Origin: Pterois miles
Taxonomy: Eukaryota > Chordata > Actinopteri > Perciformes > Scorpaenidae
Length of the DNA stretch: 64,000 nt
Assembly (NCBI GenBank): GCA_947000775.1
Contig: CAMQGK010000567.1
Coordinates: forward strand, 19,126,001 to 19,190,000
Direction of reading: 5' to 3'
In this document: positions 1 through 11,968 of the stretch, in pieces
How the letters are laid out: every line of letters starts with the position of its first letter
Position numbering within the stretch: the stretch's first letter is position 1
Position numbers and translations under genes: made by a program
Notes under the pieces: model-generated
Database searches by the model: none
Told to the model about the DNA's origin: nothing
What the model saw: the letters and a program-made list of their open reading frames with translations, nothing else

Positions 1-1732
1 GAATGATGCATGAACACAACTCCATCCCCTAATTAGCCTCCTCTTCCTCCCCGCTCCCCACTTCTTGGTTTCTTTGTTGTGCATCTTCACACTCCCCGCT
101 CATTTTAAGACGTAATTGACATTAAATTCATTCTACTTCTTAATTAAATCCCAGAGAACTGTTAACGTGGGTTCAAACATTCAGCACATAACACCCCTTT
201 AAACAAGATCGATTAAGGCATGGCTGGCGGCAAAGCCGGGCCCTCCGCCCCTCCCCTACGCCCCCTTGTTCCCATAAAAGTGCTGCTTGCCTCGGGATAA
301 CCTTGCCGGAGATGATGAAAGGGAAGCAAATAAGTCAACATGGAGACAGAAGAACAGAAATCTAATTTGGAAGAAAGCAGGATTGAGGTTAATGTGAAAC
401 CTGTGAGAGTGGCTCCTGGGTCAAAGACGCACATTGACACTCACACACACAATGCAACATATGCATGGTGGACACAGAGGGTGGAAACAATCATTGATAA
501 TGGACATAAGGCTTTTCAAGAAGCACCGAGGCTTTTGGTTGTCTGCAGAGAGAAAACAATTCAAAAGTGTGAGCTTCTCGGAGAGGAAAGGGCATTTCAG
601 TATGAGTAATGGGAAGCTGGACGATAGTCAATTGAGAAAATAACTAGTCATGGCGTGAGGAGGCGGGAGAAGGCGTGCAAAGCTTAAAATGATAAATAGA
701 CATTGAGAAAAATAACCTTGAGGTATGAAAACGTGTGTCTGGGAAAACTAGACTAAATCTGTAACAAGGAGAGTGAGAGAAGACAGAAGGGACAGCGCTG
801 ACTCCTTGTTTTGAGCAACAGGGCTATCAGGTTTGCAATTTTATCCTGCAGAATGATAATTATGCGTCATTTTCCTTCATGACATGTTACACCACAAAGT
901 GTAATATTGCTCCGACGGTAGATATTGCACTCTGCAGCATCATCCCCGCGCTAAGGCTGTTGACAAAATCGAAGCTCAACCGCAGCGCTCTCATTTCTTC
1001 ACACTTTGAAATCATTGGCGAGGATTAGGCTGGTGTACCAGTGTGATGATATACAGAACCGGAGTGATACCCAGGTCTTATTAAAAACCTGATTTCATCA
1101 GTCGTCTGTAACTAATATGATACAGGTTTCTCTGTCAGTCTGCAGTAAGGATAATCTCCTTCGCATAATTCTGTTTTTAATCTTTTTTTTGGAAATTATT
1201 TCTTCATTTAAATGACTAATACATCCCCCAAATCTCGTTTTTTTATTTTTTATTTTTTTTTTTGAATAGGTGTGTTGGGTCAGCCTGCATCTGAAAATTT
1301 CATTAGTCTGGGGTTCCAGAGATTTTGGTGTCTCATTATAGTGTAAATGGGCTTTTTCACCTGGAGAAGAATGAAATTCTGGGCATATATGAATACATGA
1401 GACATTCACGTTTAATAAAAAATAAAGACCAACAATATATATATATATGTGTGTGTGTTTGTGTGTGGCAAAAACCTAGTTCACCATTAAGAGGCTCTGT
1501 AATTTCCACATCATGCTGCACACAGATCTTATAAAAGCTGATTAGGGCTTTTGTAACCTGGATACCTCCTCCGTCCAGATGCAATTTATTATCCCGCCGT
1601 ACCTCGCTGCACTCTCGCTGAATTCAAATACACTTGATGTTCTTTGATATTCTGGATTGCACGTCAGGGTGGTCATGGTCATGCTTTTACTATGGGCACA
1701 AATGTGTAAAAGCAACTGTACACATGCGCTTG

Positions 1733-1735
<3 letters not shown>
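1..1735. other. Unique non-coding sequence, no gene seen
   Basis: Mostly single-copy-looking DNA. The first 330 bases are rich in TAATTA-type cores (for example a TTAATTAAAT stretch near 140) and could be regulatory. Open frames here are short, lack splice context and overlap on both strands, so none is called. A short AT/GT run at about 1434-1465 is the only simple repeat. Confidence 0.6.

Positions 1736-1801
<66 letters not shown>
1736..1801. repeat. CA dinucleotide microsatellite, about 33 units
   Basis: Uninterrupted CA repeat. It produces artificial poly Thr-His and Cys-Val open frames on the two strands, which are not genes. Arrays of this length are typical of teleost intergenic DNA and are usually length-polymorphic. 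Confidence 0.97.
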
Positions 1802-1804
<3 letters not shown>

Positions 1805-3388
1805 CTTAAGTGGTTTCATGCTTCAGCATCCTAATAGTCTCTCTGCCCCGCCACGCCAATCATGGAGCGTGGAGGAGAGCGGACAAGCAGGTGGGCCAAG
1901 ATTCAGCCACGGAGCATCATGGGAGACGAGTTACATCAGACAAGGACAAATACAGGATCAGCCTCTCAAACCCCCGCAGCTCTTTTCATGATACAGCTTC
2001 CTATCTCTATATTTATAGACAGACCGGACACACGACGCAGGGCACACATGCTCGACGGAGGTCCATGAGAGAGGCTGGGAAATTATAGTGAAGTGAAGGG
2101 GTTGAGGAAGCAGCGGGAGGGCGGTGGAGGCAGTGAGAGCTTGTTGCAAAAGAAAGCACAGATGGCCTAGGGCTACAACATGGCGAGAAGAGGAAAGAAT
2201 AACTGAATAAACTAATTAGAGGGGCTGAATTTCACACACACCTCCACCCAGGCAGCACTCCCTACCTCCGCTTGAACAAAAGGTTTTATCTATAATTCAT
2301 TCTTACGCACAGAAAACAAGACTTTGCTGCGTTTTGTAACACAATAGCAGGAAAAGCGTAGTCTGGACTGTGGTGGGTGACGGAAGATAGCTTCACACGT
2401 TGACACCAATGTGGAAATTCCCACTGGGCGTCTGTGTCATGCAATGTGGCAGCATTAGCTGGAGGCCATGATGAAGACATTAGGGCTGTGATCTCTGTAT
2501 TAGCCTGAAAAAGAGGACATTTCCACTTAACTAAAGGAAGCGATGGAGAGGAGGGGTAATTTAAATTCAGTGACAAGGCTTTAAATACCAGCCAGGGATC
2601 ACAGTTGTGCCCTTTGGCAAAGTAATTATTCACTCCCTTAGAAGACGATCAGGTGTGGATGTGTGGCGCGCACATGCATTTGGCGAGGAGTGTGTCGGCA
2701 TCTGTGTGTGTGAGTGAACCGGGAGGGAGCGAGGGAGGTGTGAAATGTTACAGTTTCTCCTCTTTTCATGTAACTGAGAAGTGTTTATGCCAAATGCTTC
2801 AGAGGAGAGAAAGGGTGCTCAGCTAAGGGCTCATATCAGGTGATTAACGTGAGAAAGGAGAGAGGGAGACATAAAACAAGAGCTGGTAAAGGTTAGCTCT
2901 GCACCTCTCCATCACTGTCTCTTGACAGCTTGTTCTTGCCTCTTGTCCGGTTTTTCTCCTCCTTTATAACCTTCAACCAGAGGTGGCGAGATCTCAGGAG
3001 GAGGAGCTTCCTACTCGTTGAGGCCGGACCCAAGTCCAGCCCAAAGGGGCCAACGGGATGAGACTCTCACTGGGAAACTGTCCTTCAAAAACTGCAGCCT
3101 GATGGCTTTTTTTGGCCCTGGATTTGCTTCTATCTTTCCCTAACACATCCTCAGTGCTTCCCTCCTGGCAATGCTCCATATCCCTCAAGCTTCCTCTATT
3201 GCCCCTAAGTTACCAGGTAGCCCCAACACACACACACAAACACACATTTCTGCAGGTTTATTTTTTGCTGACAGTTCAGTCCTTACTGTAGTACTGCAGG
3301 GTTGTTGCTAGATAAGTCAAAGGCAGAGTTGGGGGCCCTGATGCTTCTCATTATCTTTGGGGCTGTTCACAGGGAACTAACCCCCTCT

Positions 3389-3390
<2 letters not shown>
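1802..3390. other. Unique non-coding sequence, nothing recognised
   Basis: No repeat family, RNA gene or convincing exon recognised. A short CA run lies near 3223-3246. Confidence 0.55.

Positions 3391-3469
<79 letters not shown>
3391..3469. repeat. AC dinucleotide microsatellite, about 39 units
   Basis: Perfect AC repeat; second long CA-type array in the first 3.5 kb. The Thr-His open frame across it is an artefact of the repeat. Confidence 0.97.
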
Positions 3470-3471
<2 letters not shown>

Positions 3472-4374
3472 GGAGTGTGTTGGCTCACATCGTTATCGGC
3501 GCTCCGGCATGAGTTCATCACAAACCCAATGATGTGCAGACTCAGCTGCAGACACTCACACAACACCTCAATCAGTCTTCATTTGCCTCCTCTTCCTCAT
3601 CATATTTCACCACTTTCCTGCTTATTTTGGGGAACAGGAAGCTCTCAAGTGGGAAGCTTTATTTTGCTCCTTCTCACCTCTTAGTGAACAGTTGAATTTT
3701 TCGCAAAAAGTGCTGGTTGTGAAACATGTCTGAGGGCTGTGTCCTGCTGGGCCCCGAGGATCTCCAAAACCTGCCGCAGGCATCTGAAAACCACCTAACA
3801 GCAGCATATCCCCCTACAGGTGCTCACTGCAAATGGCACACGAATGTGCTGCAAAAGCAAAGCTCACCTTGTATAACACTGAAATGCATTTGATGGACAA
3901 ACAGTTGGTTCACCTCACGAGTTTTTCTGCCAAAAATGTGGCAGCAAATGCTATCAGAGCTTCTTCATATGAAATGAAAAAGTCCGACCGTGGTCCCTGT
4001 GTAAAAGGTCTGAATAAACTTCTTGCTGCAAACACCTCCTTTTATTGCTCTGAGTGAAGTGAAATTGGTTGCCGGGCTCTCCCGTTTACAACTCAGTAAA
4101 AAGAGAAAGCTGCGACGGAGAGCAGGTTCATTGCAGGAAGGTAATTGGAAAACTAGACTTTAATGTGACCTCTCAATGACAATGGACGGTCATGCAGCAA
4201 GTCTCACTCTGACATTTTAGTAAATTACAAGAGGATCACAGCCTGGTGTTGATTAATTATTTCACATATAGTGTTGGAATGTCTAAAATGTCGACTAAAA
4301 AGAAGGCAGAGACTTTACAGCACCTTTGCAGCTTCTCCAGTGTGAGCAATTTAAAGATAGTGGTGAAGAGGGGA
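3470..4374. other. Unique non-coding sequence, nothing recognised
   Basis: No feature supported. A 74-codon open frame at 3833-4057 on the plus strand has no recognisable domain and no supporting splice or promoter context. Confidence 0.5.
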
Positions 4375-4794
4375 GAAGTATTTAGATCCTTTGCTTAAGT
4401 TAACATTAGCAACATTAGCAGGGGTTTACTTCTAGTACACTACAAGCATGCATAGGACAACAGCAGCATTCATTAGGAGTTATGTGTGGTCATCGGACAA
4501 ATGCAAGTTAAATATTCACTCCTCATTTTGCTCCTGAGGGAAATATCTGGCTCTTTAGCTGCTAAATGCTTCACTATATTCACCAGATAATCGTTATCTT
4601 TATATCAACTACCATTGGATGTTCAATAGGCAGCAAACCATTGGTTTTTATAGATGTTTTTCCACTGAAAACCTTGGCCATACAGTAAATGATGCTGATG
4701 AGAAGAGTGGAACTGAACCAGAACAGTAAAGTTGTAAGTAAAACCACCATAACAAGGCAACTCAGTCACCAGAACAAAATGCTGGCATTGTACG

Positions 4795-4965
4795 TTCCCT
4801 CAAAACCACAGGATATGTTGAATGTCAATGTTTCTGAACCAAACAAACATTTCATGAACACAATTCATAAACAGAAACCCAATGCCACGTGGTTAACATT
4901 GTGAAATGATTGGTTATGTTTAGGCAGCAAAACTACTTGGTTAAGGTTGGAAAAAATGGTTTGTG
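4795..4965 (+). repeat. Dispersed repeat family U, copy 1
   Basis: This stretch is similar to 10640-10790 in the same order: AAACCACAG, then TTTCTGAA, CATTTCAT and ATAAACA, then GGTTATGTTTAGGCA-like sequence and CAAAACTAC. Two diverged copies 6 kb apart indicate an interspersed repeat. The class cannot be told from these fragments. Confidence 0.55.
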
Positions 4966-4989
4966 TTAAAGTAACATGAAGCAATGTCA

Positions 4990-5085
4990 GATCATTACGT
5001 CGCCCCCTCCTGGCTATTAGAAAGAATGCAAGTTTAAAGCACTTCCGCATTGGCTTCACTTCTCAGACCTGGAGGTTGTCACCTG
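4990..5085 (-). repeat. Dispersed repeat family E, short fragment
   Basis: Matches, as reverse complement, the start of the family E copy at 11378: the shared core reads GCCCCCTCCTGGCTATTAG, then AAAGAATGCAAGTTTAAAG. The same block recurs at about 42560-42640. Only about 100 bases remain here. Confidence 0.65.
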
Positions 5086-5199
5086 ATAACATTATGTAAT
5101 AAGCATAAAGTCAACGTTTACTTTTGTGTTAACATGGAAGATGAACAGCAGTCTCCTGGGTGAAAGTCCAATATTTTTCAGAGAGAGACCTTCCTTAAA

Positions 5200-5320
5200 T
5201 GCAGTAAAAGTCCTGTGATCTATAATTAATACAAAAAATGTGATTAGAGCAGCTTTAAGTAAAAGTATGAGGTATTTTCAGAAATTCAAAAGTACTCTCA
5301 AAAGTATACAGTAGAGGAAG
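5200..5320. repeat. MITE-like family M fragment
   Basis: Repeated AAGTA/TACTT motifs, with AGTAAAAGTCCTG and TAAGTAAAAGTATGAGG, resemble a very common fish MITE whose internal sequence is built from 'AAGTACTTTTACTT' units. More complete copies lie at 28590-29335 and 33105-33223. A small related piece may lie at 4375-4415. Confidence 0.45.
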
Positions 5321-5332
5321 TGGAGTGTACAG

Positions 5333-6365
5333 TAACACTTCATGGTAATGAGGTGATAATTAGCAAGTAACCTTCTTAAAATTTCATTGGAATTACTGCC
5401 AAATTACCCAAATATTTATCTCAATATGTATCGAAATTACTTTATTATAAATAATATTTAATAATGATATGCTAAAATAGCATATTGTGGTTAGAATAGG
5501 GCCTTTAGGCTCGCGAAGCGGCTGTGTGCTGCTCTTCATCGCAGGTGAAAAACCAAAACTAAAAGAAAACACTTCTGATCAGGCACCAATCTCATATGTG
5601 ACTTATTGTCTACACAAATGTAACCTGGTAGCTAATGTCATGACTCAGGAGATTATTTTAAGAAATTAAGAAGAAAAATAAGAAGTTATTTACGGCATTA
5701 TTTAGGGGGGGGGGAGGAGTCAGTCGAGGGAGTGGCTTGGGAACCGGAGGGTCACTGGTTCAAGTCCCGACATGGACAAAAAACTGAGTGTGAACTGGTA
5801 GCTGGAGAGGTGCCAGTTTACCTCTTGGGCACTGCCGGGGGGCCCCGGGGCAAGGAACCAAACCCCCAACTGCTCGGGGCGCTTGTCAGGAGCAGCCCCA
5901 TCACTCTGACACCTCTCCATTAATGCATGTATGTGTGTTTCAGGTCTGCATGTACCATGTATGAGTTTAACAGAGTGTAAATTAGAATTTCCCCATTGTG
6001 GGACTAATAAAGGTAGATCTTCTTCTTCTTCTTCTTCTAATTATTATCTATTTATCAGCTGACATGAAAATAAAGCACATCAATTAACTTTGCATTCTTT
6101 CCCTGAAAATGTTTTAAATAAATTACCAGCTGTTTAATCCAATTGAATCTAATTTTTAATAATGTTTATAATAGATATAAAACAATAATAAAAGGCCAGA
6201 GTCAAGTCCCAAGTCAAGACAGCCAAACAAAGTATTTTTCAGTAAATTTTGGGGTAAATATTGGGGTAATTTGGCAGTAATTGTAAAGAAATTTCAAATA
6301 GGTTACTGGCTAATTATCACCTAATTACCATGAAATTTGTGGACCAGTAAAATAAAATGTTAACC
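5333..6365. mobile_element. Inverted-repeat element N with a SINE inside
   Basis: The left end (CATGGTAATGAGGTGATAAT at 5343, then ACTGCCAAATTACCC) recurs as a reverse complement in 6215-6330 (ATTACCATG, TAATTATCACC, GGGTAATTTGGCAGTAATT). These roughly 100-base inverted arms bound about 1 kb, as expected of a non-autonomous DNA transposon. The SINE at 5716-6040 lies between the arms and so is probably a younger insertion. I see no transposase-like frame. Exact ends and target duplications are not resolved. Confidence 0.6.
5716..6040 (+). mobile_element. tRNA-derived SINE with LINE-type tail
   Basis: The head carries a good RNA polymerase III box B (GGTTCAAGTCC, 5757-5767) and a decayed box A region just upstream. 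A body follows that includes CAACTGCTCGGGGCGCTTGT and CACTCTGACACCTCTCCAT. The 3' end reads GAATTTCCCCATTGTGGGAC and then TAATAAAGG, ending in a TTC simple repeat. That tail is the type shared with teleost LINEs and is presumably the retrotransposition signal. The second half is repeated on the minus strand at 46338-46528. Not a functional tRNA gene. Confidence 0.8.
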
Positions 6366-9300
6366 ACAAATTACAGTGAAATGTGAGCACACCATTGCAC
6401 AAAAATATACAAAACAGTTCCAGCACCTCAAAAAGTTACTAAAATAAATTTGGAAAATAATTTGACTATATTTATAGAGAGCAAATAAATAACTGAAAGA
6501 TACCAAAGACAAGGCAGCAGAATATGTACAGACATACCTCACCACGCATGTACTGCAGTATTCTCCACCTGAATACCTATTATTTTAAGTATTTACAGCT
6601 GAGGTAGTTTTGCCATCGTCCCTGTTCTCAAAGAGTGTTCTGTATAATGTGCTGACACCCTGCTCGTTTCAATGATAGATATCTCTATTCAGCAAATATT
6701 TTCCTGCTCATTACCTGCAGAATAACGTCAGCATGGCTGCCTGTACCTTCTCAGACCCCATCTTACTGTAAGACAGGATTACTAACCCAAATCAGCACAT
6801 TGGTGCTAAAACCCCCTGACTGTCTCATGACGCTAAAAGGTAATCCGACCAAACACTTCATTCGCCACTCTGTCCTGAGCTCCAAGCATGACCTCAACAA
6901 GCTGTACACGTCTTGACGTCAGCTATGAAATACCGCCACGGGGGAATAACAGCCCAGCAGGGAGCTGATGCCATTTGCCTTACTATGCTGTAATGTGTCG
7001 ACCTTCACCTTAAAGATTTTACCATACCACTATAACTTCTATTTTGGCTTTTAAATAATTGGATTATTGAGGTTGCATGGGCCAGGGGATTCTAATTCAT
7101 CGCTGGATGCCTCCTGCATTATGATGATTAATGGCTGAATCTGCAGAGCCCTCGTATTGGCTTCAGGTTGTCTTCTCAGACACATACATATAAAACGGCC
7201 TCAAATAGTTTCTACAGTGAGATTTTAAATTCTGGGTCCATTTGTGAAGATCTAAATCACGGTCAGAACCCCTCCTCCACATAACACACGCTATGGAGCT
7301 GCTGGGGGAAGGCAATTCCTTTCATGCTGAGGGATTTCTTTCAGCATCAAACAAGTCAGGCAATTGGAATTATGACCGGGGTCAATGCTCCAGATGAAAC
7401 AGAGAGTCGTCCCTCTCACTGCTAAATTCACTTTCCATCCACCTCCCGCCTCGCCACTGTCCTTGACTCCTCTTGACCCTTCCACCTTGGAGGGGAATTG
7501 AGTTATTCGGTGGTGCAGCCATCACCCTGCAGCCATAACTTTAAAAGCTGACCCCGGCACCCCTCGCAAACGTGGTAGCCAGAGAGCCGGCTTATTGATG
7601 GAGGCTCTTTAACACGGTTCCTTTGTCTGTGCCTGCAGCGTAAGGAAATAAATCAACTTTACCAGTGTCTTCTTAATTCCCCTCCTACATCTTGGCAACT
7701 CAGTAGGAGCTGACGGGGTTCAGGGGCAAAGGACTGCCACGGTCACTGTATATACACACAGTGACATATCACAGCTGGAAACTGCCGTACAATCTGATCT
7801 ACGGCCCTCACAGACGTCTGATTGAGGTGGAGGGAGGTCCAATTCTCCCCTGACTCCATCCATCACCACTATCACGCCACAGGAGGGATGCGGATTTGAT
7901 GCGCTTGTCCGCACAAATACCTACACACGTCTACATAAAGATATCTGAGTGTTAAGATAGACACAAACAGAGACACTTGCAGGCAGCCGATAAGTCAGCG
8001 GTGGTGTGTAGGTGGAGATTTAAGGAGGAAGATTGTGGGAGGGAGGTGTGTGGGAGATGTGGGGGAGGGCTGCATAGGACGAGGGCGGGGAAGTAGATGT
8101 TTTATGAGGCCCTTAACATTTACTTCCCCAGCGTTTCAATCCGCCGTGTCCATTAAGGACGGCTGCTCCTCCTACGTGTTCCCCATCCATCAAAGACCAA
8201 GAGACGCGAGGCCCCACACTGATGGACAGCTCGATATGATGGAGGGAGAGAGAGTCGGCATCAGGCAGGGGAGGGAGGGAAAGTGAAAATACAGAGAAAT
8301 GGACGGAGGGAATTAGGAAAAGAAGGGTCACTGCAGCTGAAAATACAGTAGTGGTCAGAGAATGGTGACGGAAAAAAACGCTCTCAGGTATGAACAAAAT
8401 GGTCAAAGATGAGTCCGGCGCAAAGAGCTGAAGCAGCATTTTGTCCCGTTGAATGTGCTTTGTTCAAGGTGGGCCGGCGCAGTCTGAAACGCTACAGAAA
8501 ATCTGTGACTCTGCACAATAAACCAAGCGCACACCGCCTGCCCAACAACATTTTGCGAGAAGCAGTGAAGTCAAAACAAGCCATAAATAAAAGGCGACTC
8601 GGAGAAAATAGATGAGGTCTCCATTCCCTGTGACAAAGTGTGTGAGGTGTGTGTGGGTCAGGGAGGTGTCCAGCTCTGTTCAGGCTTTAGTAATATGTGT
8701 AGCCCGGCAGGTCACTGCTATTAATTACAAACTTAGCCAGCTAGCCTTCCATTAATCTAAATTTAGGGTCTAGACTTAGCTCCTGCTTGATGCTGCCGCT
8801 ACAGAGCGCGGTGCCAACCAACCAATCACATAATAGATTTTCTGCCCTCTAGCCACCCGAAGACAAGGTCCACTATCTGCAAACTAATCATAGCCACAGT
8901 CTGACACTCTCAACCTGCTGGCAGCCAAGGTCAGCCGACTACTGACCACCATATACAGACTGGAGGCGAGAATTGCTGCAGATCACAGCAGGAGACGGTG
9001 TGAGTCTGAACATTTTGACCACTTGAAACGCATAAAATCAGGCTTGTTAATGAATACATGGAGCTAATGATCACTGCAGTGATGAACAGCTGGTTTGCCG
9101 TTCATCAGCCTTCGGCCTTTTATCTTAATTAACGGCACACATATGTGCAGCAATGTTCCCGCTCTGAGGCGGCGCCGGCAACATGCGTAGGTCAGACAAG
9201 GAAACGTGGGGGAATTTGCTTTACAACAGATCAACAAGGAGAGACAGGAGAATGAGAGGGTAAATGAGACAGAGATGAAGAGAAGGGGAAAAGAGGAAGA

Positions 9301-9836
9301 GAGAAAGTTGCTGAAGGAGACAGAAAGAGAGGGAAGAGAAGCAGGAGGATGGAGAATGGATGAGGGGGTTATACCATTCTGTAACCTTGTGTTCCCCCGG
9401 CCATGCTGCCCCTGGGCTGCTGTACCCCCCTCCAGCAATTAATCATCTGATACTGAGCTTACTCAACCGACAACCAGCTCCCCCACATCCTAATTAAGCC
9501 GGGAGAGGAGAGGAAAGGAGAGGAGGTGAGAAGAGTAGAGGATAGGAGAGAAGAGGATAGGAGAGGAGAGAACTGCGACTCAAAGACAATAAATAAAGGA
9601 AAAGGATGGTCACTGACAATGCAGAAAAAGAGCAGCACATGTATGATACAGTGGAGTAAGCTGGAAGCCAGAAGCAAATGAGAAAGAAAAAGAAGGGAAG
9701 AAATCCAAGACTCAGTTCCTATGGATTGGTAGTGAACATAATGAAAAGCCTGTGCCAGCCTGCGTCGAGGACCATCTATCTACCAGACTGCCGAAGCAGG
9801 CACCATGCTGGTGCCAAGGTTATTCTGCAAAGCTCA

Positions 9837-9841
<5 letters not shown>
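6366..9841. other. Unique non-coding sequence, possible regulatory content
   Basis: No repeat family or convincing exon. The block around 7030-7190 (AAATAATTGGATTATTGAGG, ATGATGATTAATGGCTGAAT) has the homeodomain-core-rich, low-repeat look of conserved non-coding DNA. Polypurine runs occur at 9235-9360 and 9500-9575; they give long charged open frames that I do not regard as coding. Confidence 0.45.
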
Positions 9842-9872
<31 letters not shown>

Positions 9873-9889
9873 ATGTGTGTGTGTTTTTT
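9842..9889. repeat. GT microsatellite, interrupted
   Basis: GT repeat with a GCGCAT interruption near 9870. More GT-rich sequence follows to about 10030. The Cys-Val open frames here are artefacts. Confidence 0.9.
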
Positions 9890-10145
9890 AGACTAAACAG
9901 AGAGTGCACACGCATGCATATTTTCAGTTTGTGTGAGTTGCAAATGCTGCAGAACATATGTGAGTGCGTGTATGTGTGCTATAGCTTGTTTATAATTGGA
10001 AGTAGTAAGTGTGTCTGTGTGTGTTTGTGTGTGCATGACTTGTTTTTATTCAGCAGAAGCCTTTTCATCTTTGGTCCAGGATGCCGGGAGATTTGATGTC
10101 CTCGCTCTTCTTCTTCCTGGCTGAGAGACACTTGTGCTGTCCCGG

Positions 10146-10200
10146 CCACCTGCCAGCCAATTAGCTGAGCGGGCAGAAGCAGCTGCCCGCTAGCAGGTGG
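10146..10200. other. Two-level inverted repeat, possible three-way-junction fold
   Basis: An outer stem CCACCTGC (10146-10153) pairs with GCAGGTGG (10193-10200). Inside is a perfect 9-bp stem AGCGGGCAG (10068 offset +100, that is 10168-10176) with CTGCCCGCT (10183-10191) around a 6-base loop. The remaining inner segment CAGCCAATTAGCTG can form a 4-bp mini-hairpin. The outer arms are also E-boxes (CACCTG/CAGGTG). It could be a folded RNA, a cruciform or a symmetric protein-binding region; nothing here decides which. Confidence 0.6.
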
Positions 10201-10639
10201 ACGTCCGTCCCAACATCCCTACCACTTGCTAATGCTAATGGCTCTGATCTCAGGGACCACTGGAGCGGACGGCCGAGGGAGGCGGGTCGGCTGTGGACAG
10301 AAATCACTGAGGTGCAGTTGAGCCCTCTAGCGGGGATGTTAATAAACCAGCACACACTGTATTTTTAATGCTAACTGCCTGGTAGGACTTTTTGTTGTCA
10401 ACAGTGCGTGGTGAAGTTTAATTGTGTGGCTGTGTTATTTTAATGTGTCTGTTAGCTAACATACCACTATCTGTTGGCTTTCTTATACAACAAAGCAGGG
10501 CCGGATTAACCGACTAGGAGCTCTATTGCAAATTAGCAATCACCGATCCAGCTCCCCTCCCCGCAGTTTGTGAGTATTTCTGATAATGTGACTACATCAA
10601 ATGTATTTAGGAATATGCCATCCCAGTCACAAGAATGAA

Positions 10640-10900
10640 ATGATGGTATTTCTGCAAACCACAGATTCATTGAATCTTGACATTTCTGAATCAAAGATAC
10701 ATTTCATAAACATTCCTACATACGTGTATGTCAGTGTTATGTTTAGACTATGCTTAGGTTTAGGCAACAAAACTACTCTGTTAGGTTTGGTACCAGATCA
10801 TGTTTGGGGTGAAAATAATTACAATATAATAATAATTAATACTTCTGGTCTCACACAGGACTGATCTCCTGGGTGTTTGACCAATCCATCCACCCTGACC
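10640..10900 (+). repeat. Dispersed repeat family U, copy 2
   Basis: Similar to 4795-4965 (CAAACCACAG, TTTCTGAATCAAAGATACAT, GGTTTAGGCAACAAAACTAC). The later part, with CTGATCTCCTGGGTG and CATCCACC, resembles the middle of family D copies at 22.2 kb and 31.9 kb, so U and D may be related. Confidence 0.55.
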
Positions 10901-11377
10901 TCCTCCCTACACAGACTTTACATTTTTTGAATTTTTTTATTTTGTCTTTAATCTTTTAATTAAACATTCCCGTGATACGTCAGAAACAAACGTAATCCTT
11001 GTGAAATTATGTTCCCTTGAAAAGTCACTGACAATATAGTTTTGTTGTGTGGGAGTGTAATTTTTAGGAGACCAGGCTGAATATACTGTAAACACAATAC
11101 CAACTGAAAGTATCACAATATGTCAACAGAGGGCCCTTCTACAAGAAAGGATTAAGATGCAGGAGACATATTCAGGCCCGTATCAATTCAGTTTATACTG
11201 TGCATAAATGGTGCAAAATTCCAAACAATAAATCAGATTACCAGAAAATTCATTGCTCCACAATGAACCAGGGACTTTTGGGGCCCCTGATACTCTTGAA
11301 GCATGGGAATGCCTGCTTTACCCAGTCGGTAACTCTGCCTCGCAACAAAGCAAAAGACACATTTACAAGTTTTAGGG

Positions 11378-11968
11378 CAGCCTCCGGGTCTGAAATGTGA
11401 AGCCGATGCTGAAGTGCCTTAAATTTGCATTCTTTCTAATATCCAGCAGGGGGCGACGCCTCTGGTTTATAAAAGAAGTCTGATTGCATAGAAGTCGATA
11501 AGAAAATGATCCTACTTGTCACTTGATTCATTACCTCAGTAAACATTTTAAACATGGTTTTATGGTCTCAATCACTAGTTTCAAGTCTTCTTAAATACAG
11601 CATGATGTTCATTTGCTAAATTATGGTCCCATTTAGAGTAAAGCAGAGTAAGCTTTAGGGCTTGTGTGTGATTGACAGGTCACTATCACGCCGTTGTCTG
11701 GTGTGGCTGCTGTCTGTGTTTTCATTTTACAAATTAAACTCTTTTTTTTTTTGAGTTCATGACAGTTAATAGTAACATTTTGGTCACCTCAAAATGTTTT
11801 CAGCCTTTTCAGTGTTTGGTTGTGCTTAGCGCCACCCTCTCGTGTCACTTTCTGGTAGGCCTAGATGGCACCAGCAAAAAAGTCAAAGTCGAACCCTCAG
11901 AACAGCAGTCCACAAACCAGTGGGTGACATCCTGGTGACTACGTCCACTTTTTATATACAGTCTATGG
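11378..11968 (+). mobile_element. Dispersed repeat family E, longest copy
   Basis: About 590 bases whose parts recur at 42370-42655 (minus), 43285-43798 (plus), 43998-44330 (plus) and 4990-5085 (minus). Landmarks in order are CCAGCAGGGGGCGAC, TTCATTACCTCAGTAAACAT, AATTATGGTCCCATTTAGAG, CGCCACCCTCTCGTGTCACT, CAGTCCACAAACCAGTGGGT and TTATATACAGTCTATGG at the right end. No open frame of note. The right end is the reverse complement of the left end of element F at 27942, so the families may share a terminus. Class unknown; a non-autonomous TIR element is possible. Confidence 0.75.

Noticed and set aside
5732..5770. Possible tRNA gene from the box B match
   Set aside because: No cloverleaf or acceptor stem; the box belongs to a tRNA-derived SINE head.
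9500..9575. Polypurine run as a regulatory or triplex element
   Set aside because: Simple-sequence bias is sufficient; several similar runs occur (21.6, 23.8 and 54.2 kb) with no further structure.
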